From NCBI GenBank assembly GCA_964019135.1, contig OZ025258.1:2418001-2482000 (forward strand): DNA of 64,000 nt, in the 5' to 3' direction. The notes under the pieces are model-generated. The model saw nothing but the letters and a program-made list of their open reading frames with translations, was not told where the DNA came from and made no database searches. Numbering within the stretch: position 1 is the stretch's first letter; the number at the start of each line of letters is the position of its first letter. Below, one piece after another: positions 42,017 to 57,000 of the stretch. This DNA comes from Arenicola marina. Taxonomy: Eukaryota; Annelida; Polychaeta; Arenicolidae. A program made the translations under genes and the position numbers.

Positions 42017-45000
42017 TATAAGGCACATCTGAGGCGGCACAGGGTACATCCTCAGACTGCTGGCATGGCCTTCATTCAAACGTTGTATTGTATAAGGCAC
42101 ATCTCAGGCGGCACAGGGTACATCCTCAGACTGCTGGCATGGCCTTCATTCAAACGTTGTATTGTATAAGGCACATCTCAGGCGGCACAGGGTACATCCA
42201 CTGACTGCTGGCATGGCCTTCATTCAAACGTTGTATTGTATAAGGCACATCTCAGGCGGCACAGGGTACATCCTCAGACTGCTGGCATGGCCTTCATTCA
42301 AACGTTGTATTGTATAAGGCACATCTGAGGCGGCACAGGGTACATCCTCAGACTGCTGGCATGGCCTTCATTCAAACGTTGTATTGTATAAGGCACATCT
42401 CAGGCGGCACAGGGTACATCCACTGACTGCTGGCATGGCCTTCATTCAAACGTTGTATTGTATAAGGCACATCTCAGGCGGCACAGGGTACATCCACTGA
42501 CTGCTGGCATGGCCTTCATTCAAACGTTGTATTGTATAAGGCACATCTGAGGCGGCACAGGGTACATCCACTGACTGCTGGCATGGCCTTCATTCAAACG
42601 TTGTATTGTATAAGGCACATCTGAGGCGGCACAGGGTACATCCTCAGACTGCTGGCATGGCCTTCATTCAAACGTTGTATTGTATAAGGCACATCTGAGG
42701 CGGCACAGGGAACATCCTCAGACTGCTGGCATGGCCTTCATTCAAACGTTGTATTGTATAAGGCACATCTGAGGCGGCACAGGGTACATCCTCAGACTGC
42801 TGGCATGGCCTTCATTCAAACGTTGTATTGTATAAAGCACATCTGAGGAGGCACAGGGTACATCCTTAGACTGCTGGCATGGCCTTCATTCAAACGTTGT
42901 ATTGTATAAGGCACATCTCAGGCGGCACCGGGTACATCCTCAGACTGCTGGCATGGCCTTCATTCAAACGTTGTGTTGTATAAGGCACATCTGAGGAGGC
43001 ACAGGGTACATCCTCAGACTGCTGGCGTGGCCCTCATTCAAACGTTGTATTGTATAAGGCACATCTCAGGCGGCACACGGTACATCCTCAGACTGCTGGC
43101 ATGGCCTTCATTCAAACGTTGTATTGTATAAGGCACATCTGAGGAGGCACAGGGTACATCCTCAGACTGCTGGCATGGCCTTCATTCAAACGTTGTATTG
43201 TATAAGGCACATCTGAGGAGGCACATGGTACATCCTCAGACTGCTGGCATGGCCTTCATTCAAACGTTGTATTGTATAAGGCACATCTCAGGAGGCACAG
43301 GGAACATCCTCAGACTGCTGGCATTGCCTTCATTTAAACGTTGTATTGTATAAGGCACATCTGAGGAGGCACAGGGTACATCCTCAGACTGCTGGCATGG
43401 CCTTCATTCAAACGTTGTATTGTATAAGGCACATCTGAGGAGGCACAGGATACATCCTCAGACTGCGTGCATGGCCTTTATTTAAACGTTGTATTGTATA
43501 AAGCACATCTGAGGAGGCACAGGGTACATCCTTAGACTGCTGGCATGGCCTTCATTCAAACGTTGTATTGTATAAGGCACATCTCAGGCGGCACCGGGTA
43601 CATCCTCAGACTGCTGGCATGGCCTTCATTCAAACGTTGTATTGTATAAGGCACATCTGAGGAGGCACAGGGTACATCCTCAGACTGCTGGCATGGCCTT
43701 CATTCAAACGTTGTATTGTATAAGGCACATCTGAGGCGGCACAGGGAACATCCTCAGACTGCTGGCATGGCCTTCATTCAAACGTTGTATTGTATAAGGC
43801 ACATCTGAGGCGGCACAGGGTACATCCTCAGACTGCTGGCATGGCCTTCATTCAAACGTTGTATTGTATAAAGCACATCTGAGGAGGCACAGGGTACATC
43901 CTTAGACTGCTGGCATGGCCTTCATTCAAACGTTGTATTGTATAAGGCACATCTCAGGCGGCACAGGGTACATCCTCAGACTGCTGGCATGGCCTTCATT
44001 CAAACGTTGTGTTGTATAAGGCACATCTGAGGAGGCACAGGGTACATCCTCAGACTGCTGGCGTGGCCCTCATTCAAACGTTGTATTGTATAAGGCACAT
44101 CTCAGGCGGCACACGGTACATCCTCAGACTGCTGGCATGGCCTTCATTCAAACGTTGTATTGTATAAGGCACATCTGAGGAGGCACAGGGTACATCCTCA
44201 GACTGCTGGCATGGCCTTCATTCAAACGTTGTATTGTATAAGGCACATCTGAGGAGGCACATGGTACATCCTCAGACTGCTGGCATGGCCTTCATTCAAA
44301 CGTTGTATTGTATAAGGCACATCTGAGGAGGCACAGGATACATCCTCAGACTGCGTGCATGGCCTTTATTTAAACGTTGTATTGTATAAAGCACATCTGA
44401 GGAGGCACAGGGTACATCCTTAGACTGCTGGCATGGCCTTCATTCAAACGTTGTATTGTATAAGGCACATCTCAGGCGGCACCGGGTACATCCTCAGACT
44501 GCTGGCATGGCCTTCATTCAAACGTTGTATTGTATAAGGCACATCTGAGGAGGCACAGGGTACATCCTCAGACTGCTGGCATGGCCTTCATTCAAACGTT
44601 GTATTGTATAAGGCACATCTCAGGAGGCACAGGGTACATCCTCAGACTGCTGGCATGGCCTTCATTTAAACGTTGTGTTGTATAAGGCACATCTGAGGAG
44701 GCACAGGGTACATCCTCAGACTGCTGGCATGGCCTTCATTCAAACGTTGTGTTGTATAAGGCACATCTCAGGAGGCACAGGGTACATCCTCAGACTGCTG
44801 GCATGGCCTTCATTCAAACGTTGTATTGTATAAGGCACATCTCAGGTGGCACAGGGTACATCCACTGACTGCTGGCATGGCCTTCATTCAAACGTTGTAT
44901 TGTATAAGGCACATCTGAGGAGGCACAGGGTACATCCTCAGACTGCTGGCATGGCCTTCATTCAAACGTTGTATTGTATAAGGCACATCTCAGGCGGCAC

Positions 45001-48000
45001 AGGGTACATCCACTGACTGCTGGCATGGCCTTCATTCAAACGTTGTATTGTATAAGGCACATCTCAGGAGGCACACGGTACATCCTCAGACTGCTGGCAT
45101 GGCCTTCATTCAAACGTTGTATTGTATAAGGCACATCTCAGGAGGCACAGGGTACATCCTCAGACTGCTGGCATGGCCTTCATTCAACCGTTGTATTGTA
45201 TAAGGCACATCTGAGGAGGCACAGGATACATCCTCAGACTGCTGGCATGGCCTTCATTCAAACGTTGTATTGTATAAGGCACATCTCAGGCGGCACCGGG
45301 TACATCCTCAGACTGCTGGCATGGCCTTCATTCAAACGTTGTATTGTATAAAGCACATCTGAGGAGGCACAGGGTACATCCTCAGACTGCTGGCATGGCC
45401 TTCATTCAAACGTTGTATTGTATAAAGCACATCTGAGGAGGCACAGGGTACATCCTTAGACTGCTGGCATGGCCTTCATTCAAACGTTGTATTGTATAAG
45501 GCACATCTCAGGAGGCACAGGGTACATCCTCAGACTGCTGGCGTGGCCCTCATTCAAACGTTGTATTGTATAAGGCACATCTCAGGCGGCACACGGTACA
45601 TCCTCAGACTGCTGGCATGGCCTTCATTCAAACGTTGTATTGTATAAGGCACATCTGAGGAGGCACAGGGTACATCCTCAGACTGCTGGCATGGCCTTCA
45701 TTCAAACGTTGTATTGTATAAGGCACATCTGAGGAGGCACATGGTACATCCTCAGACTGCTGGCATGGCCTTCATTCAAACGTTGTATTGTATAAGGCAC
45801 ATCTGAGGAGGCACAGGGTACATCCTCAGACTGCTGGCATGGCCTTCATTTAAACGTTGTATTGTATAAAGCACATCTGAGGAGGCACAGGGTACATCCT
45901 CAGACTGCTGGCATGGCCTTCATTCAAACGTTGTATTGTATAAGGCACATCTCAGGCGGCACACGGTACATCCTCAGACTGCTGGCATGGCCTTCATTTA
46001 AACGTTGTATTGTATAAGGCACATCTGAGGAGGCACAGGGTACATCCTCAGACTGCTGGCATGGCCTTCATTCAAACGTTGTATTGTATAAGGCACATCT
46101 GAGGCGGCACAGGGTACATCCTCAGACTGCTGGCATGGCCTTCATTCAAACGTTGTATTGTATAAGGCACATCTCAGGCGGCACAGGGTACATCCACTGA
46201 CTGCTGGCATGGCCTTCATTCAAACGTTGTATTGTATAAGGCACATCTCAGGCGGCACAGGGTACATCCTCAGACTGCTGGCATGGCCTTCATTCAAACG
46301 TTGTATTGTATAAGGCACATCTGAGGCGGCACAGGGTACATCCTCAGACTGCTGGCATGGCCTTCATTCAAACGTTGTATTGTATAAGGCACATCTCAGG
46401 CGGCACAGGGTACATCCTCAGACTGCTGGCATGGCCTTCATTCAAACGTTGTGTTGTATAAGGCACATCTCAGGAGGCACAGGGTACATCCTCAGACTGC
46501 TGGCATGGCCTTCATTCAAACGTTGTATTGTATAAGGCACATCTCAGGCGGCACACGGTACATCCTCAGACTGCTGGCATGGCCTTCATTTAAACGTTGT
46601 ATTGTATAAGGCACATCTCAGGCGGCACACGGTACATCCTCAGACTGCTGGCATGGCCTTCATTTAAACGTTGTATTGTATAAGGCACATCTGAGGAGGC
46701 ACAGGGTACATCCTCAGACTGCTGGCATGGCCTTCATTCAAACGTTGTATTGTATAAGGCACATCTGAGGCGGCACAGGGTACATCCTCAGACTGCTGGC
46801 ATGGCCTTCATTCAAACGTTGTATTGTATAAGGCACATCTCAGGCGGCACAGGGTACATCCACTGACTGCTGGCATGGCCTTCATTCAAACGTTGTATTG
46901 TATAAGGCACATCTCAGGCGGCACAGGGTACATCCTCAGACTGCTGGCATGGCCTTCATTCAAACGTTGTATTGTATAAGGCACATCTGAGGCGGCACAG
47001 GGTACATCCTCAGACTGCTGGCATGGCCTTCATTCAAACGTTGTGTTGTATAAGGCACATCTGAGGAGGCACAGGGTACATCCTCAGACTGCTGGCGTGG
47101 CCCTCATTCAAACGTTGTATTGTATAAGGCACATCTCAGGCGGCACACGGTACATCCTCAGACTGCTGGCATGGCCTTCATTCAAACGTTGTATTGTATA
47201 AGGCACATCTGAGGAGGCACAGGGTACATCCTCAGACTGCTGGCATGGCCTTCATTCAAACGTTGTATTGTATAAGGCACATCTGAGGAGGCACATGGTA
47301 CATCCTCAGACTGCTGGCATGGCCTTCATTCAAACGTTGTATTGTATAAGGCACATCTCAGGAGGCACAGGGAACATCCTCAGACTGCTGGCATTGCCTT
47401 CATTTAAACGTTGTATTGTATAAGGCACATCTGAGGAGGCACAGGGTACATCCTCAGACTGCTGGCATGGCCTTCATTCCAACGTTGTATTGTATAAGGC
47501 ACATCTGAGGAGGCACAGGATACATCCTCAGACTGCGTGCATGGCCTTTATTTAAACGTTGTATTGTATAAAGCACATCTGAGGAGGCACAGGGTACATC
47601 CTTAGACTGCTGGCATGGCCTTCATTCAAACGTTGTATTGTATAAGGCACATCTCAGGCGGCACCGGGTACATCCTCAGACTGCTGGCATGGCCTTCATT
47701 CAAACGTTGTATTGTATAAGGCACATCTGAGGAGGCACAGGGTACATCCTCAGACTGCTGGCATGGCCTTCATTCAAACGTTGTATTGTATAAGGCACAT
47801 CTGAGGCGGCACAGGGAACATCCTCAGACTGCTGGCATGGCCTTCATTCAAACGTTGTATTGTATAAGGCACATCTGAGGCGGCACAGGGTACATCCTCA
47901 GACTGCTGGCATGGCCTTCATTCAAACGTTGTATTGTATAAAGCACATCTGAGGAGGCACAGGGTACATCCTTAGACTGCTGGCATGGCCTTCATTCAAA

Positions 48001-51000
48001 CGTTGTATTGTATAAGGCACATCTCAGGCGGCACAGGGTACATCCTCAGACTGCTGGCATGGCCTTCATTCAAACGTTGTGTTGTATAAGGCACATCTGA
48101 GGAGGCACAGGGTACATCCTCAGACTGCTGGCGTGGCCCTCATTCAAACGTTGTATTGTATAAGGCACATCTCAGGCGGCACACGGTACATCCTCAGACT
48201 GCTGGCATGGCCTTCATTCAAACGTTGTATTGTATAAGGCACATCTGAGGAGGCACAGGGTACATCCTCAGACTGCTGGCATGGCCTTCATTCAAACGTT
48301 GTGTTGTATAAGGCACATCTGAGGAGGCACATGGTACATCCTCAGACTGCTGGCATGGCCTTCATTCAAACGTTGTATTGTATAAGGCACATCTCAGGAG
48401 GCACAGGGAACATCCTCAGACTGCTGGCATTGCCTTCATTTAAACGTTGTATTGTATAAGGCACATCTGAGGAGGCACAGGGTACATCCTCAGACTGCTG
48501 GCATGGCCTTCATTCAAACGTTGTATTGTATAAGGCACATCTGAGGAGGCACAGGATACATCCTCAGACTGCGTGCATGGCCTTTATTTAAACGTTGTAT
48601 TGTATAAAGCACATCTGAGGAGGCACAGGGTACATCCTTAGACTGCTGGCATGGCCTTCATTCAAACGTTGTATTGTATAAGGCACATCTCAGGCGGCAC
48701 CGGGTACATCCTCAGACTGCTGGCATGGCCTTCATTCAAACGTTGTATTGTATAAGGCACATCTGAGGAGGCACAGGGTACATCCTCAGACTGCTGGCAT
48801 GGCCTTCATTCAAACGTTGTATTGTATAAGGCACATCTCAGGAGGCACAGGGTACATCCTCAGACTGCTGGCATGGCCTTCATTTAAACGTTGTGTTGTA
48901 TAAGGCACATCTGAGGAGGCACAGGGTACATCCTCAGACTGCTGGCATGGCCTTCATTCAAACGTTGTGTTGTATAAGGCACATCTCAGGAGGCACAGGG
49001 TACATCCTCAGACTGCTGGCATGGCCTTCATTCAAACGTTGTATTGTATAAGGCACATCTCAGGTGGCACAGGGTACATCCACTGACTGCTGGCATGGCC
49101 TTCATTCAAACGTTGTATTGTATAAGGCACATCTGAGGAGGCACAGGGTACATCCTCAGACTGCTGGCATGGCCTTCATTCAAACGTTGTATTGTATAAG
49201 GCACATCTCAGGCGGCACAGGGTACATCCACTGACTGCTGGCATGGCCTTCATTCAAACGTTGTATTGTATAAGGCACATCTCAGGAGGCACACGGTACA
49301 TCCTCAGACTGCTGGCATGGCCTTCATTCAAACGTTGTATTGTATAAGGCACATCTGAGGAGGCACAGGGTACATCCTCAGACTGCTGGCATGGCCTTCA
49401 TTCAACCGTTGTATTGTATAAGGCACATCTGAGGAGGCACAGGGTACATCCTCAGACTGCTGGCATGGCCTTCATTCAAACGTTGTATTGTATAAGGCAC
49501 ATCTCAGGCGGCACCGGGTACATCCTCAGACTGCTGGCATGGCCTTCATTCAAACGTTGTATTGTATAAAGCACATCTGAGGAGGCACAGGGTACATCCT
49601 CAGACTGCTGGCATGGCCTTCATTCAAACGTTGTATTGTATAAAGCAAATCTGAGGAGGCACAGGGTACATCCTTAGACTGCTGGCATGGCCTTCATTCA
49701 AACGTTGTATTGTATAAGGCACATCTCAGGCGGCACAGGGTACATCCTCAGACTGCTGGCATGGCCTTCATTCAAACGTTGTGTTGTATAAGGCACATCT
49801 CAGGAGGCACAGGGTACATCCTCAGACTGCTGGCGTGGCCCTCATTCAAACGTTGTATTGTATAAGGCACATCTCAGGCGGCACACGGTACATCCTCAGA
49901 CTGCTGGCATGGCCTTCATTCAAACGTTGTATTGTATAAGGCACATCTGAGGAGGCACAGGGTACATCCTCAGACTGCTGGCATGGCCTTCATTCAAACG
50001 TTGTATTGTATAAGGCACATCTGAGGAGGCACATGGTACATCCTCAGACTGCTGGCATGGCCTTCATTCAAACGTTGTATTGTATAAGGCACATCTGAGG
50101 AGGCACAGGGTACATCCTCAGACTGCTGGCATGGCCTTTATTTAAACGTTGTATTGTATAAAGCACATCTGAGGAGGCACAGGGTACATCCTCAGACTGC
50201 TGGCATGGCCTTCATTCAAACGTTGTATTGTATAAGGCACATCTCAGGCGGCACACGGTACATCCTCAGACTGCTGGCATGGCCTTCATTTAAACGTTGT
50301 ATTGTATAAGGCACATCTGAGGAGGCACAGGGTACATCCTCAGACTGCTGGCATGGCCTTCATTCAAACGTTGTATTGTATAAGGCACATCTGAGGCGGC
50401 ACAGGGTACATCCTCAGACTGCTGGCATGGCCTTCATTCAAACGTTGTATTGTATAAGGCACATCTCAGGCGGCACAGGGTACATCCACTGACTGCTGGC
50501 ATGGCCTTCATTCAAACGTTGTATTGTATAAGGCACATCTCAGGCGGCACAGGGTACATCCTCAGACTGCTGGCATGGCCTTCATTCAAACGTTGTATTG
50601 TATAAGGCACATCTGAGGCGGCACAGGGTACATCCTCAGACTGCTGGCATGGCCTTCATTCAAACGTTGTATTGTATAAGGCACATCTCAGGCGGCACAG
50701 GGTACATCCACTGACTGCTGGCATGGCCTTCATTCAAACGTTGTATTGTATATGGCACATCTGAGGCGGCACAGGGTACATCCTCAGCCTGCTGGCATGG
50801 CCTTCATTCAAACGTTGTATTGTATAAGGCACATCTGAGGAGGCACAGGGAACATCCTCAGACTGCTGGCATGGCCTTCATTCAAACGTTGTATTGTATA
50901 AGGCACATCTCAGGCGGCACCGGGTACATCCTCAGACTGCTGGCATGGCCTTCATTCAAACGTTGTATTGTATAAAGCACATCTGAGGAGGCACAGGGTA

Positions 51001-54000
51001 CATCCTCAGACTGCTGGCATGGCCTTCATTCAAACGTTGTATTGTATAAAGCGCATCTGAGGAGGCACAGGGTACATCCTTAGACTGCTGGCATGGCCTT
51101 CATTCAAACGTTGTATTGTATAAGGCACATCTCAGGCGGCACCGGGTACATCCTCAGACTGCTGGCATGGCCTTCATTCAAACGTTGTGTTGTATAAGGC
51201 ACATCTCAGGAGGCACAGGGTACATCATCAGACTGCTGGCGTGGCCCTCATTCAAACGTTGTATTGTATAAGGCACATCTCAGGCGGCACACGGTACATC
51301 CTCAGACTGCTGGCATGGCCTTCATTCAAACGTTGTATTGTATAAGGCACATCTGAGGAGGCACAGGGTACATCCTCAGACTGCTGGCATGGCCTTCATT
51401 CAAGCGTTGTATTGTATAAGGCACATCTGAGGAGGCACATGGTACATCCTCAGACTGCTGGCATGGCCTTCATTCAAACGTTGTATTGTATAAGGCACAT
51501 CTCAGGAGGCACAGGGAACATCCTCAGACTGCTGGCATTGCCTTCATTTAAACGTTGTATTGTATAAGGCACATCTGAGGAGGCACATGGTACATCCTCA
51601 GACTGCTGGCATGGCCTTCATTCAAACGTTGTATTGTATAAGGCACATCTGAGGAGGCAAAGGATACATCCTCAGACTGCTTGCATGGCCTTTATTTAAA
51701 CGTTGTATTGTATAAAGCACATCTGAGGAGGCACAGGGTACATCCTTAGACTGCTGGCATGGCATTCATTCAAACGTTGTATTGTATAAGGCACATCTCA
51801 GGCGGCGCCGGGTACATCCTCAGACTGCTGGCATGGCCTTCATTCAAACGTTGTATTGTATAAGGCACATCTGAGGAGGCACAGGGTACATCCTCAGACT
51901 GCTGGCATGGCCTTCATTCAAACGTTGTATTGTATAAGGCACATCTCAGGAGGCACAGGGTACATCCTCAGACTGCTGGCATGGCCTTCATTTAAACGTT
52001 GTGTTGTATAAGGCACATCTGAGGAGGCACAGGGTACATCCTCAGACTGCTGGCATGGCCTTCATTCAAACGTTGTGTTGTATAAGGCACATCTCAGGAG
52101 GCACAGGGTACATCCTCAGACTGCTGGCATGGCCTTCATTCAAACGTTGTATTGTATAAGGCACATCTCAGGTGGCACAGGGTACATCCACTGACTGCTG
52201 GCATGGCCTTCATTTAAACGTTGTATTGTATAAGGCACATCTGAGGAGGCACAGGATACATCCTCAGACTGCTGGCATGGCCTTCATTCAAACGTTGTAT
52301 TGTATAAGGCACATCTCAGGCGGCACAGGGTACATCCACTGACTGCTGGCATGGCCTTCATTCAAACGTTGTATTGTATAAGGCACATCTCAGGAGGCAC
52401 ACGGTACATCCTCAGACTGCTGGCATGGCCTTCATTCAAACGTTGTATTGTATAAGGCACATCTCAGGAGGCACAGGGTACATCCTCAGACTGCTGGCAT
52501 GGCCTTCATTCAACCGTTGTATTGTATAAGGCACATCTGAGGAGGCACAGGGTACATCCTCAGACTGCTGGCATGGCCTTCATTCAAACGTTGTATTGTA
52601 TAAGGCACATCTCAGGCGGCACCGGGTACATCCTCAGACTGCTGGCATGGCCTTCATTCAAACGTTGTATTGTATAAGGCACATCTGAGGCGGCACAGGG
52701 TACATCCTCAGACTGCTGGCATGGCCTTCATTCAAACGTTGTATTGTATAAGGCACATCTCAGGCGGCACAGGGTACATCCACTGACTGCTGGCATGGCC
52801 TTCATTCAAACGTTGTATTGTATAAGGCACATCTGAGGCGGCACAGGGTACATCCTCAGACTGCTGGCATGGCCTTCATTCAAACGTTGTATTGTATAAG
52901 GCACATCTGAGGAGGCACAGGGAACATCCTCAGACTGCTGGCATGGCCTTCATTCAAACGTTGTATTGTATAAGGCACATCTCAGGCGGCACCGGGTACA
53001 TCCTCAGACTGCTGGCATGGCCTTCATTCAAACGTTGTATTGTATAAAGCACATCTGAGGAGGCACAGGGTACATCCTCAGACTGCTGGCATGGCCTTCA
53101 TTCAAACGTTGTATTGTATAAAGCACATCTGAGGAGGCACAGGGTACATCCTTAGACTGCTGGCATGGCCTTCATTCAAACGTTGTATTGTATAAGGCAC
53201 ATCTCAGGCGGCACCGGGTACATCCTCAGACTGCTGGCATGGCCTTCATTCAAACGTTGTGTTGTATAAGGCACATCTCAGGAGGCACAGGGTACATCCT
53301 CAGACTGCTGGCGTGGCCCTCATTCAAACGTTGTATTGTATAAGGCACATCTCAGGCGGCACACGGTACATCCTCAGACTGCTGGCATGGCCTTCATTCA
53401 AACGTTGTATTGTATAAGGCACATCTCAGGAGGCACAGGGTACATCCTCAGACTGCTGGCATGGCCTTCATTCAAACGTTGTATTGTATAAGGCACATCT
53501 GAGGAGGCACATGGTACATCCTCAGACTGCTGGCATGGCCTTCATTCAAACGTTGTATTGTATAAGGCACATCTCAGGAGGCACAGAGGCACAGGGAACA
53601 TCCTCAGACTGCTGGCATTGCCTTCATTTAAACGTTGTATTGTATAAGGCACATCTGAAGAGGCACAGGGTACATCCTCAGACTGCTGGCATGGCCTTCA
53701 TTCAAACGTTGTATTGTATAAGGCACATCTGAGGAGGCACAGGATACATCCTCACACTGCTTGCATGGCCTTTATTTAAACGTTGTATTGTATAAAGCAC
53801 ATCTGAGGAGGCACAGGGTACATCCTTAGACTGCTGGCATGGCCTTCATTCAAACGTTGTATTGTATAAGGCACATCTCAGGCGGCACCGGGTACATCCT
53901 CAGACTGCTGGCATGGCCTTCATTCAAACGTTGTATTGTATAAGGCACATCTGAGGAGGCACAGGGTACATCCTCAGACTGCTGGCATGGCCTTCATTCA

Positions 54001-57000
54001 AACGTTGTATTGTATAAGGCACATCTCAGGAGGCACAGGGTACATCCTCAGACTGCTGGCATGGCCTTCATTTAAACGTTGTGTTGTATAAGGCACATCT
54101 GAGGAGGCACAGGGTACATCCTCAGACTGCTGGCATGGCCTTCATTCAAACGTTGTGTTGTATAAGGCACATCTCAGGAGGCACAGGGTACATCCTCAGA
54201 CTGCTGGCATGGCCTTCATTCAAACGTTGTATTGTATAAGGCACATCTCAGGTGGCACAGGGTACATCCACTGACTGCTGGCATGGCCTTCATTCAAACG
54301 TTGTATTGTATAAGGCACATCTGAGGAGGCACAGGGAACATCCTCAGACTGCTGGCATGGCCTTCATTCAAACGTTGTATTGTATAAGGCACATCTCAGG
54401 CGGCACAGGGTACATCCACTGACTGCTGGCATGGCCTTCATTCAAACGTTGTATTGTATAAGGCACATCTCAGGAGGCACACGGTACATCCTCAGACTGC
54501 TGGCATGGCCTTCATTCAAACGTTGTATTGTATAAGGCACATCTCAGGAGGCACAGGGTACATCCTCAGACTGCTGGCATGGCCTTCATTCAACCGTTGT
54601 ATTGTATAAGGCACATCTGAGGAGGCACAGGGTACATCCTCAGACTGCTGGCATGGCCTTCATTCAAACGTTGTATTGTATAAGGCACATCTCAGGCGGC
54701 ACCGGGTACATCCTCAGACTGCTGGCATGGCCTTCATTCAAACGTTGTATTGTATAAAGCACATCTGAGGAGGCACAGGGTACATCCTCAGACTGCTGGC
54801 ATGGCCTTCATTCAAACGTTGTATTGTATAAAGTACATCTGAGGAGGCACAGGGTACATCCTTAGACTGCTGGCATGGCCTTCATTCAAACGTTGTATTG
54901 TATAAGGCACATCTCAGGCGGCACAGGGTACATCCTCAGACTGCTGGCATGGCCTTCATTCAAACGTTGTGTTGTATAAGGCACATCTCAGGAGGCACAG
55001 GGTACATCCTCAGACTGCTGGCGTGGCCCTCATTCAAACGTTGTATTGTATAAGGCACATCTCAGGCGGCACACGGTACATCCTCAGACTGCTGGCATGG
55101 CCTTCATTCAAACGTTGTATTGTATAAGGCACATCTGAGGAGGCACAGGGTACATCCTCAGACTGCTGGCATGGCCTTCATTCAAACGTTGTATTGTATA
55201 AGGCACATCTGAGGAGGCACATGGTACATCCTCAGACTGCTGGCATGGCCTTCATTCAAACGTTGTGTTGTATAAGGCACATCTCAGGAGGCACAGGGAA
55301 CATCTTCAGACTGCTGGCATTGCCTTCATTTAAACGTTGTATTGTATAAGGCACATCTGAGGAGGCACAGGGTACATCCTCAGACTGCTGGCATGGCCTT
55401 CATTCAAACGTTGTATTGTATAAGGCACATCTGAGGAGGCACATGGTACATCCTCAGACTGCTGGCATGGCCTTCATTCAAACGTTGTGTTGTATAAGGC
55501 ACATCTCAGGAGGCACAGGGAACATCTTCAGACTGCTGGCATTGCCTTCATTTAAACGTTGTATTGTATAAGGCACATCTGAGGAGGCACAGGGTACATC
55601 CTCAGACTGCTGGCATGGCCTTCATTCAAACGTTGTATTGTATAAGGCACATCTGAGGAGGCACAGGGTACATCCTCAGACTGCTGGCATGGCCTTTATT
55701 TAAACGTTGTATTGTATAAAGCACATCTGAGGAGGCACAGGGTACATCCTTAGACTGCTGGCATGGCCTTCATTCAAACGTTGTGTTGTATAAGGCACAT
55801 CTCAGGAGGCACAGGGTACATCCTCAGACTGCTGGCATGGCCTTCATTCAAACGTTGTATTGTATAAGGCACATCTCAGGCGGCACACGGTACATCCTCA
55901 GACTGCTGGCATGGCCTTCATTTAAACGTTGTATTGTTCAAGGCACATCTGAGGAGGCACAGGGTACATCCTCAGACTGCTGGCATGGCCTTCATTCAAA
56001 CGTTGTATTGTATAAGGCACATCTGAGGAGGCACAGGGTACATCCTCAGACTGCTGGCATGGCCTTTATTTAAACGTTGTATTGTATAAGGCACATCTCA
56101 GGCGGCACAGGGTACATCCTCAGACTGCTGGCATGGCCTTCATTCCAACGTTGTATTGTATAAGGCACATCTGAGGAGGCACAGGGTACATCCTCAGACT
56201 GCTGGCATGGCCTTCATTCAAACGTTGTATTGTATAAGGCACATCTGAGGAGGCACATGGTACATCCTCAGACTGCTGGCATGGCCTTCATTCAAACGTT
56301 GTATTGTATAAGGCACATCTCAGGAGGCACTGGGAACATCCTCAGACTGCTGGCATGGCCTTCATTCAAACGTTGTATTGTATAAGGCACATCTCAGGAG
56401 GCACAGGGTACATCCTCAGACTGCTGGCATGGCCTTCATTCAAACGTTGTATTGTATAAGGCACATCTCAGGCGGCACCGGGTACATCCTCAGACTGCTG
56501 GCATGGCCTTCATTCAAACGTTGTATTGTATAAAGCACATCTGAGGAGGCACAGGGTACATCCTCAGACTGCTGGCATGGCCTTCATTCAAACGTTGTAT
56601 TGTATAAAGCACATCTGAGGAGGCACAGGGTACATCCTTAGACTGCTGGCATGGCCTTCATTCAAACGTTGTATTGTATAAGGCATATCTCAGGCGGCAC
56701 CGGGTACATCCTCAGACTGCTGGCATGGCCTTCATTCAAACGTTGTGTTGTATAAGGCACATCTCAGGAGGCACAGGGTACATCCTCAGACTGCTTGCGT
56801 GGCCCTCATTCAAACGTTGTATTGTATAAGGCACATCTCAGGCGGCACACGGTACATCCTCAGACTGCTGGCATGGCCTTCATTCAAACGTTGTATTGTA
56901 TAAGGCACATCTGAGGAGGCACAGGGTACATCCTCAGACTGCTGGCATGGCCTTCATTCAAACGTTGTATTGTATAAGGCACATCTGAGGAGGCACATGG